A DNA stretch of 64,000 bases. Origin: an uncultured Verrucomicrobiota bacterium. Lineage in GTDB: Bacteria > Verrucomicrobiota > Verrucomicrobiia > Limisphaerales > UBA9464. A program made the position numbers and the translations under genes. Of this stretch, positions 55,687-62,171 are shown piece after piece (the stretch's first letter is position 1; each line of letters begins with the position of its first letter). The stretch lies in contig CAIXUG010000056.1 of NCBI GenBank assembly GCA_903922605.1, positions 62,001 to 126,000 on the forward strand, in the 5' to 3' direction. Below the pieces are notes generated by a model, which worked only from the letters and a program-made list of their open reading frames with translations, made no database searches and was not told the origin of the DNA.

Positions 55687-57294
55687 TTACTGCCGTTCCC
55701 GGACATGCCGGGGCGTCATGGCCCGATAGGCGAGCGGGTCGCGCGCGCCGTTGATCACGTGACGGATGGGAAGCCGGAGCTTGCCGCGCGCGTAGCTGAA
55801 CACCGCGCCCGCAATGAGCAGGGACGGCACACAGAAGAACACCTGCGGCAGCAGGACCGTGAAGGCCACCGTCTTGGCGAACGCCCAGCCCGGCCGCGCC
55901 TGGGTAAGGGACAGCCACATGCCGAACCACCAGATCGCCGTTAGCTCCAACGGCAGCGACACCAGCCAGAAGAGCCAGCTGACCCACGCCTGAAACAGCG
56001 GCTCCCAGCCGGGGCCGAGAGGAGCGGCTTTCGCCCCCACCAGGAGCTGGATGAATGGTCCGAGCGCCAGGATCAGCGCGAGTGTGACCAGCGGCGGCAG
56101 GAAGTTCTGCCGCAGGGCGATCCATTGGCCACGGTAGATCTCCGCATCCGTGAGCGGTGTGGTAAGCAGGGAATCCAGCGCGCTGTTGCGCCGGCAGGTG
56201 GCGAAGAAGTCGCACGCCTGCCAGGCGAAAAGCGTCTTCACGAAGAGGAGCAGGCCGGTCAGTGCCGCCGGCATCAGTTTGGGCTTGGTGAGAAAGGAGA
56301 TCGGCAGCAGGGGCTCATTCCCAGTCAGCATGTTGATGCCGACCAGCAGGCAGGCGAGTCCCACCAAGATCCAAACCCAGAGGCGGACCTGGGTGTCCGA
56401 CGAGAGCAGGGCGGCGATGGGGTGGTCGTCGAGCAGCTCCATTCGCAGCGAAATGACCCGGCGCACGATGCTGACGGATTTACCGTCGGCCCCGATGCTG
56501 ACCTGCACCGCCGCCTTGGTCGGCCGGGCGACGGCGGTATCCTGCCAGCGTCGTCGCACCGTCCAACTGGCGGCGATCAGGAAAAGCCAGGCCAGCAGGT
56601 GCGCCAGCCAGAAGGCGGACCAATACCGGCCCGAATCGGCCCGATACGGCAGGTCCTTGGCCCCGCTGAAGGAAACCCACGGGCTCACGCCCAGCCACCA
56701 GCGGAGGGCTTCGGTCGAGGGACGGGTCAGGAGCAGTCGGTGCAGCAGCCCGAGGCCAAACGTGATCACGACGAGCCAGATCAGCGTCCTGATGAGGGTT
56801 TCGATTTGCACGCGACGACGGGCGGAGACCGCCAGCCCGACCGCGAGCGACAGGAAGAGGGTGTTCAGCAGCACCAGCACGCACCGCCAAAATTCGCCGC
56901 CGGTCACCCCGCCGAGAATCCAGGCCAAGGCCGCGACCGGCAGGCCGGCGAGCAGGGCCATCAGGGCGTTGAGACCAACGATTGTCAGCTTGCCCGTGAT
57001 GATGTCAAAGCCGCCCAGATCGGTGAGGAAGAGCAGTCCCAGCGTGCCGTTGCGTTTCTCCTCGCTGATGGTGTCCGCCGCCAGCAGCACGCCGGCGAAG
57101 AGCGCGTAGAGAAAGCCGCCCTGGACCAGGTAGGTGAACATCAGATCGCCCGAGGTGCGTGCGTTGCCGCCAAAGGCCAGCAGGGCAAACCCCAGCAACG
57201 CCGCCCCGATGGCGGTGGTGAGCCGTACGAGGAAGGTCGTTTTCCGGCGGGAAGCGACCAGCAGTTCACGCCGGGCGATGGGCAGGAAGGTCAT
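55687..57294 (-). CDS. ABC-2-type permease (two-domain, orphan in the window)
   Basis: 535 residues from the ATG at 57294 (MTFLPIARRELLVASRRKTTF), which opens with the typical cytoplasmic amphipathic helix of ABC-2 permeases. ADTISEEKRNGTLGLLFLTDL is the family segment before the second set of helices. The protein has two clusters of six or so hydrophobic segments, that is a duplicated permease, separated by a cytoplasmic region (RRVISLRMELLDDHPIAAL). A linked ATPase gene is not visible on either side. The substrate is unknown. It is divergent from the coiled-coil gene across 142 bp. Confidence 0.78.
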   Translation of the reverse strand: MTFLPIARRELLVASRRKTTFLVRLTTAIGAALLGFALLAFGGNARTSGDLMFTYLVQGGFLYALFAGVLLAADTISEEKRNGTLGLLFLTDLGGFDIITGKLTIVGLNALMALLAGLPVAALAWILGGVTGGEFWRCVLVLLNTLFLSLAVGLAVSARRRVQIETLIRTLIWLVVITFGLGLLHRLLLTRPSTEALRWWLGVSPWVSFSGAKDLPYRADSGRYWSAFWLAHLLAWLFLIAASWTVRRRWQDTAVARPTKAAVQVSIGADGKSVSIVRRVISLRMELLDDHPIAALLSSDTQVRLWVWILVGLACLLVGINMLTGNEPLLPISFLTKPKLMPAALTGLLLFVKTLFAWQACDFFATCRRNSALDSLLTTPLTDAEIYRGQWIALRQNFLPPLVTLALILALGPFIQLLVGAKAAPLGPGWEPLFQAWVSWLFWLVSLPLELTAIWWFGMWLSLTQARPGWAFAKTVAFTVLLPQVFFCVPSLLIAGAVFSYARGKLRLPIRHVINGARDPLAYRAMTPRHVRERQ

Positions 57295-57436
57295 GGCGTT
57301 GCGGGCGGAGGTTGGGGTGCGGGCGGTGGTGGCGGCAACGGTGGAGTTTTGTGCGCGCCCGCGCACTTCTCACTTCGCACCCGCCGGTTTCCGTGTGTAC
57401 CTTCAGGCTGTTGGCGCAGTAGCCCCGATTCCTTCC

Positions 57437-59563
57437 ATGAGCACGCTCGTTGCCCAGCATCCTTGGCTGACCCTTTCCGCCGTTTTCCTGCTTGGCTACA
57501 CGGTCAAATACCTCCTCGACCTCTTCTTTCTCCGCCAGCGCCTTTTCGATGCCGAGGCCGCCGTGGAGCGCCGGGGCAAGGACCTGGATTCCGAGCGTTA
57601 CGCCCATGGCCGTACCCAGGCGGAACTAAAGGGCAAACTCGCCGAACTCGACATTGCCCAGAAGGCGCGTTCCCTCACGGAATCGCTGCTGGCCGTCCTG
57701 AAGGCCAAGCACGCGGATGCCGAAGCGGCGCTCGCGGCGGCGGGCGAGCAGGCCAGTGGGTTGACCCAGGAGCTGACGGCCACCCGCACCAGCCTTGAAG
57801 CCGCCCAGGGCGAAATTCGCCGGCAGATGGAAGCGGTGGCGGAGGTCTCTGGTCAGCTGACCGCGAGCGAAGCCAGCCTGGCCGCCGTCAAGGAGAGCGC
57901 CAATGCCCTCGCCACGGAACTGGCGAACACGCAGGCCACGCTGGAAGGCTCCCTGAACACGGTCGGGAAGCAGGCCGACTCTCTGGCCGATCTCTCGGGC
58001 CGGCTGGCCATCAGTGAAGCCGCCTTGGCGGCCGCCCAGGAAAAAGCCGGAGCCTTGTCGTCCGAGCTGACCGCCACGCAGGCAAAACTCGACGGGGCCG
58101 AAAGCGAAGCCCGTCAGCATGCGGCGTTGGCCGAGGATCTGGCGCTACGCCTGGCCACCCAGGAAGCCGAGCTAGCCACCGCCAATTCTGCATTGGGCGA
58201 ACTGCGGGCGAACCTGGCGCGCGTGGCCGCCGAGAACGAGGCCGCCGGCCAGCGCATCCCGCTGCTGGAGCACGATCTCGACCAGCAATTGGCCAAGGCC
58301 AATGCGCTCGGAGCCGATCTGCAGGTTGCCCTGCGGGGTCAGGCCGACGCCCAGTCTTCGGCGGGCGAAGCCCAGTCGGCGCTGTCTTCCACCCAGTCGG
58401 CACTCACGGCGGCGCGCAAGGCGAAGACCGAATTTGAAGCGGCGCTTTCCCGGCGCGAGGCCGAAGCCGCCGCCGCCGCCCAGCTCGCCGAGGAGACAGC
58501 GGCCGCCCTGGCCAAATCCCAGCAGGAGGCTGCCGCCCTGCGCGCCCGGATCGAAAAACTGGAACTCGCCCTCACGGACGCGAAATCCGACACCGAGCCG
58601 CTGGGGCAGAAGCTCCGCGCCCGGCAGGATGACGTGAAACTGCTCACGACCCAGTTGGGCGAGGCCACCGAGGAGCTGGCGGCGCTCAGGGCCAAGCACG
58701 CCCAGACCGAGGCCAACCTGCTGGCCGCCACCGAAACCCGCGCCGCGCTGGAGGCGGAAGCCCGGGCGCAGGATGGGCAGGTGGCCACGGAGCGCGCGCA
58801 GCTTGCCACCCAGCAGGAACGGGTGGCCGAACTGGAAGCCGAGCTGAAGGCCGTTTCCGAGGCACATGCGGCCCTGCAGGAGGAACTAGCCAATCGTCCG
58901 GCCACTTCCGCTGTCGCGCCGGTCCTCGCCCCGGCTCCCGCCGGCGATGCCGGGCTGCTTGCGGAACTGGAGGCGATGACCCGTGAGCGCAACGAATTTG
59001 CCGCCGAACTGGCCACGCTGCGGGCGGCCACACCGACTCCCGCCAAGCGCTCCCGGAAATCCGCGCCATCGCCGGCACCGGTGGAACCGGAGACTCCTGC
59101 CGATCCGGAGGAATACAGCGCCGCGTGCCCGCAGCATCTGGCCGAGGTCACCGGCATCGGACCGGAGCACGAGCCGAAGCTGTTTGCTGCCGGTGTGGGC
59201 AGCTATTGGGAGCTGTCGCAGCTCAACGACAGCACCCTCGCCAGCGTGCTGGAACTGAATGAGCTGGAGCGGTCGGTCGTGGATTTCGACGGCATCCGGC
59301 ACGATGCCGCCCGGCTGGCTCGCGAGACCAAGTCCGTGGGACGCAAGTGGAGCGGGGCCGAGCCGGATGACCTCAAGGCCATCGAGGGCATCACCCCGGG
59401 TTTTCAGCGGCGGCTTTACGACGCAGGCCTGTGCACCTTCGCCGCCCTGGCGGGCGCGTCAGCGGAGACTTTGGCCGAGCTTTGCCCCGGCAATTCCCAG
59501 CGCCCGCCGGATCACGACGGCTGGATTGCGCAGGCCAGGGCGCGCACGGAGGCGGAGGGCTGA
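57437..59563 (+). CDS. Membrane-anchored long coiled-coil protein with two C-terminal helix-hairpin-helix domains
   Basis: 708 residues from the ATG at 57437. One TM segment (HPWLTLSAVFLLGYTVKYLL) is followed by about 530 residues of Ala/Glu/Lys-rich coiled coil with internal repeats of about 42 residues near 100-220 (e.g. ASEASLAAVKESANALATEL, ISEAALAAAQEKAGALSSEL). A Pro/Lys-rich linker leads to two helix-hairpin-helix-like units: LAEVTGIGPEHEPKLFAAGV and LKAIEGITPGFQRRLYDAGL. These resemble the DNA-binding HhH domains of the DUF4332 type. A membrane-tethered rod with nucleic-acid-binding tips could link envelope and chromosome; this is inference. It is followed after 52 bp by a membrane-anchored Ig-like protein. 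Confidence 0.75.
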   Translation: MSTLVAQHPWLTLSAVFLLGYTVKYLLDLFFLRQRLFDAEAAVERRGKDLDSERYAHGRTQAELKGKLAELDIAQKARSLTESLLAVLKAKHADAEAALAAAGEQASGLTQELTATRTSLEAAQGEIRRQMEAVAEVSGQLTASEASLAAVKESANALATELANTQATLEGSLNTVGKQADSLADLSGRLAISEAALAAAQEKAGALSSELTATQAKLDGAESEARQHAALAEDLALRLATQEAELATANSALGELRANLARVAAENEAAGQRIPLLEHDLDQQLAKANALGADLQVALRGQADAQSSAGEAQSALSSTQSALTAARKAKTEFEAALSRREAEAAAAAQLAEETAAALAKSQQEAAALRARIEKLELALTDAKSDTEPLGQKLRARQDDVKLLTTQLGEATEELAALRAKHAQTEANLLAATETRAALEAEARAQDGQVATERAQLATQQERVAELEAELKAVSEAHAALQEELANRPATSAVAPVLAPAPAGDAGLLAELEAMTRERNEFAAELATLRAATPTPAKRSRKSAPSPAPVEPETPADPEEYSAACPQHLAEVTGIGPEHEPKLFAAGVGSYWELSQLNDSTLASVLELNELERSVVDFDGIRHDAARLARETKSVGRKWSGAEPDDLKAIEGITPGFQRRLYDAGLCTFAALAGASAETLAELCPGNSQRPPDHDGWIAQARARTEAEG

Positions 59564-59615
59564 GCCATGGCCGCACTGCCTTTCAACCGGCGGCGGAAAC
59601 GGATCGGAGGCTGAT

Positions 59616-60131
59616 ATGAGCGACTCCCCATTCGATCCCACGGGTCCTGCGGCTCCGCCTCCCTGGCGGCCACGCTATTGGATCGCCGGCTATGACCGGT
59701 GGTCACTGATCGCGCCGGGGCTGTGCGTGCTGCTCTTTGCGCTGGTGCTCGTGCTCCCCAAGCCGCCGGCGCCCGTTTACCGGCCCGCTCCGCTGCGTCC
59801 GCTGGCGGCCACGACGATCCTTACGCCGTTGCCGGGTTCCTTGTTCCGCGTCGGGCAGGTCGGGGATCTGGCGGGCACGGCCGAGCCGGGCAGCCTCGTG
59901 CGGCTCTACTACGGCACCAACGCGATCGGGCAGACGCTGGTCGCGACGAACGGCACGTACCGTTTCCAGATTTCCAGCTTCCCGGCGGGCCAGCACACGC
60001 TCCGCGCTGCGGCCATAGTCGGCGCGCGCAGCCAGTGGTCCACCGAGGTGACCTTCACCGTGCAGGCCGCGCCGAAGACGGCCGCCCTGCCGACCAAGAA
60101 ACCGGGCCCGGCCAAGAAGAAAGCGAAGTGA
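59616..60131 (+). CDS. Membrane-anchored Ig-like domain protein
   Basis: 171 residues from the ATG at 59616, with CGGAGG seven bases upstream. A short polar N-terminus (MSDSPFDPTGPAAPPPWRPR) is followed by one TM segment (WSLIAPGLCVLLFALVLVL) and a Big-type Ig fold (TEAGSLVRLYYGTNAIGQTLV-like: GTAEPGSLVRLYYGTNAIGQ then VATNGTYRFQISSFPAGQHTLRA). It ends in a Lys-rich tail (TKKPGPAKKKAK). The Ig domain should lie outside the cytoplasm. It is probably co-transcribed with the coiled-coil gene upstream. The role is unknown. Confidence 0.65.
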   Translation: MSDSPFDPTGPAAPPPWRPRYWIAGYDRWSLIAPGLCVLLFALVLVLPKPPAPVYRPAPLRPLAATTILTPLPGSLFRVGQVGDLAGTAEPGSLVRLYYGTNAIGQTLVATNGTYRFQISSFPAGQHTLRAAAIVGARSQWSTEVTFTVQAAPKTAALPTKKPGPAKKKAK

Positions 60132-60191
60132 ACAGTCCCCGCTTCGGGAGCCTGAGCTTGTCTGGCTCGGTGTGCTGAAGCCCGAGCCATA

Positions 60192-60689
60192 ATGAAGCGG
60201 AGGACATTGATCACTGTGGGCGTCCTTTTCGTGCTGGTTGGCCTGGCGGCAGGCTGGCACCGGCACACCACGCGCCCGCAGGAAATCACCGTCCACTTCG
60301 AGGGTTTCACCAACTCCTCCGATCAGGGCTGGACCGCCGTCTTTCGCCTGACGAACGGTACGCCGAATACGGTGTTCTATGCTCCCAGCCTGCGGCGGGA
60401 ATCCGGGGCTTTGCTGCGCGGGAACCGGTCGTTATCCGTCACCAAAATTCTGGCCCCGCACATCGGCCAGACTTGGATTCACCCTGTGCCCGATACTAAT
60501 TCGGTTTTCCGGCTTCAAGCCGAGTGCTGGGAACAGACTTCGCCCTGGGTTTACCAGGTGAATGACCTTATCAGGTGGTTCAATGAAAAGTGTCCACGAT
60601 TCCGTGTTCCTTTGCGGCACCGTCATGAGTACGTCTTGACCTGCCCGACGGAAAAACGCTGGGAGGAACGGAAGCTTGAACGGCCGTGA
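60192..60689 (+). CDS. Membrane-anchored protein, paralogue 1 of 3
   Basis: 165 residues from the ATG at 60192. One N-terminal TM segment (LITVGVLFVLVGLAAGW) leads to a soluble domain. The pattern V-X-F-X-G-(F/Y)...GW-X-AVFR-X-TN (here HFEGFTNSSDQGWTAVFRLTN) is shared with the two genes that follow. The C-terminal half includes a hydrophobic run (CWEQTSPWVYQVNDLIRWF). No known family recognised. Its stop overlaps the next start (GTGA). Confidence 0.65.
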   Translation: MKRRTLITVGVLFVLVGLAAGWHRHTTRPQEITVHFEGFTNSSDQGWTAVFRLTNGTPNTVFYAPSLRRESGALLRGNRSLSVTKILAPHIGQTWIHPVPDTNSVFRLQAECWEQTSPWVYQVNDLIRWFNEKCPRFRVPLRHRHEYVLTCPTEKRWEERKLERP

Positions 60690-61147
60690 AAAAGAGGATT
60701 TTGATAGTTGCGGGAGGTGCTCTGCTGCTGGTCTGCCTGGCTGTGGGCGCCTACCGATTGGCCTCGCATTCGCAGGGCACCACGGTCCGCTTCGTGGGCT
60801 ACGTGGACGACGGCCATCACGGCTGGCTGGCGGTGTTTCGTGCCACCAACAGCGCCCCGAGTGAGGTTACATGCGAGCCATGGTTCCAGCAGGGATCGAA
60901 CTCTCCGCCACTGATGCGGAGCGGCCCCGAATTTCTGAAGCCCCGCACTGGTGCAAACTGGATTTATCCCGTGGCTGACACCAACTTGGCCTGCCGATTG
61001 CAGATCCGATGCTACGAAATGCCGCCACCGCTGGTCGATCGTTGGAACCACTTGGTCGCCGAGGCCTTTCCTTCGATTGCGAAATCTCACTGGCTGATGA
61101 TTCCCGGTCGTAGATTTGCTGTGACCTGTGCTGCCGAGGCACCTTGA
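60686..61147 (+). CDS. Membrane-anchored protein, paralogue 2 of 3
   Basis: 153 residues from a GTG at 60686, overlapping the previous stop by four bases. One TM segment (LIVAGGALLLVCLAVGAY) is followed by the same domain: RFVGYVDDGHHGWLAVFRATN, then DTNLACRLQIRCYEMPPPLVD. Identity to paralogue 3 is higher in the TM region (VAGGALLLVCLA versus VAGGVLLLVCLA), which suggests the second and third are the more recent duplicates. No family recognised. Confidence 0.65.
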   Translation: MKKRILIVAGGALLLVCLAVGAYRLASHSQGTTVRFVGYVDDGHHGWLAVFRATNSAPSEVTCEPWFQQGSNSPPLMRSGPEFLKPRTGANWIYPVADTNLACRLQIRCYEMPPPLVDRWNHLVAEAFPSIAKSHWLMIPGRRFAVTCAAEAP

Positions 61148-61192
61148 GCGCAACGGTGGGCAACCGCAGATGTTCAAGAACCCGGTCACGTG

Positions 61193-61684
61193 ATGAAGAA
61201 TTGGATCTCGATGGTGGCGGGCGGTGTCTTGCTGCTGGTTTGTCTCGCCACCGCCGGATACTGGTTCGCTGTGCCTTCACGGCGCGTTGAGGTCCGCTTC
61301 GTAGGCTTCGAAGCTGGCCGAGCCCAAGGTTGGAAAGCGGTTTTCCAAGCAACCAATGCCACCTCGGCCACCGTCTTTTGCCGGCCCAGCCTTCAACTGG
61401 GAACCAACCATTTTACGATCCCAACAGGCAGCCTCAAAATTCTTGGCCCGCTCGACATCATCGGAGGCTATCTCGATCCCGGTACCGGACAGAAATGGGC
61501 CATCCCCATATCGGATACCAATTCGATCGATCAGTTGGAGGTCACCTGCTTTGGGATGCAACCATCCCTCGTTCGATGGTTGAGTGGATGGCTGCCCCTT
61601 GACATTCGGATGCTGTTTCCGCGCGGTGCTGATTATACCGTGATCTGTCCAGTGGAGCCGCCTCGAGTCCGAATATCACGTTAG
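61193..61684 (+). CDS. Membrane-anchored protein, paralogue 3 of 3
   Basis: 163 residues from the ATG at 61193; a GTG at 61190 would add one residue. The TM segment (SMVAGGVLLLVCLATAGYWF) is followed by RFVGFEAGRAQGWKAVFQATN and DTNSIDQLEVTCFGMQPSLV, aligning with the two genes upstream. It is separated from paralogue 2 by 45 bp. The three share one orientation and are likely co-transcribed. Function is unknown. Confidence 0.65.
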   Translation: MKNWISMVAGGVLLLVCLATAGYWFAVPSRRVEVRFVGFEAGRAQGWKAVFQATNATSATVFCRPSLQLGTNHFTIPTGSLKILGPLDIIGGYLDPGTGQKWAIPISDTNSIDQLEVTCFGMQPSLVRWLSGWLPLDIRMLFPRGADYTVICPVEPPRVRISR

Positions 61685-61766
61685 GAGGGGCATGTCTCTG
61701 CCTACTCACCTTGCTCACACGCTGATATATTGCGAAGCGGACGCGTTGGACGAGGGTATTGATGGT

Positions 61767-61928
61767 CGCGGTAGCGTCGTGGACTGCGGCAGTCCTCTGC
61801 CGCTTTCGACGGCCGGATGGACTGACGATGGGCTGAAGCATGACTACCTCTGAAAGCTTGCCTCGACCAAAGCGGTAGAGGACTACGCGCAGTCCAAGAC
61901 CTCGCGGACTTCGTAGCGGGGCTTGAGC
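61767..61928. repeat. R2 nested palindromic element, copy 2 (core inverted relative to copy 1)
   Basis: Outer left (CGCGGTAGCGTCGTGGACTG) and right (CTCGCGGACTTCG...GGCTTGAGC) ends have the same orientation as copy 1 at 13.9 kb. The core between them is, however, the reverse complement: the arm TAGTCCTCTACCGCTTTGGTC of copy 1's left side appears on copy 2's right side as GACCAAAGCGGTAGAGGACTA, and GCAGTCCTCTGCCGCTTTCG of copy 2's left side is the reverse complement of copy 1's right arm. The loop (GGGCTGAAGCATGACT) is likewise inverted. Confidence 0.88.
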
Positions 61929-61990
61929 AGCAGCCGCAAGCCACGATGAAAAGATGCGCCCGCCGGAATCGTATTGACCGCATCCTTCGT

Positions 61991-62034
61991 CCCGCCTCGC
62001 ACAACCTCCATCGGCACTTCGGGTTCGCGTCGAG
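61991..62034. pseudogene. Duplicated fragment of the dinG 3' end
   Basis: 61991-62034 matches 62166-62210 (the dinG stop region and last codons) at about 41 of 45 positions, allowing a one-base gap, in the same orientation. In the copy the reading frame would be shifted by the gap. The remnant lies 132 bp beyond the present stop and is best explained as a short local duplication. Confidence 0.7.
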
Positions 62035-62171
62035 AGACTGTGCTTTCAAGCGCGGGTCTTTGATCCTCAGCAACCTCCGAACGGTCGGTCGCTTGCCTTT
62101 GATCAGTCACATTCGGACTGGTGGAGTTGCTGCGGCTCACAGAGCCGCCTGAAGGGCTCCGGCCGCCCGCC

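Larger units (their letters stand above)
61685..62171. other. Non-coding gap with R2 copy 2 and a fossil dinG end
   Basis: The 487 bp between paralogue 3 and the dinG stop hold the R2 element (61767-61928), then about 60 bp with no recognised structure, then a stretch at 61991-62034 that matches the last part of the dinG gene. The remaining 130 bp show nothing identifiable. No frame over 100 codons has a plausible start and composition. Confidence 0.7.

Noticed and set aside
61883-62152. Small open frames on both strands in the gap before dinG
   Set aside because: They span the R2 element and the dinG-end duplicate; the protein sequences are explained by these repeats, and starts lack ribosome-binding sites.
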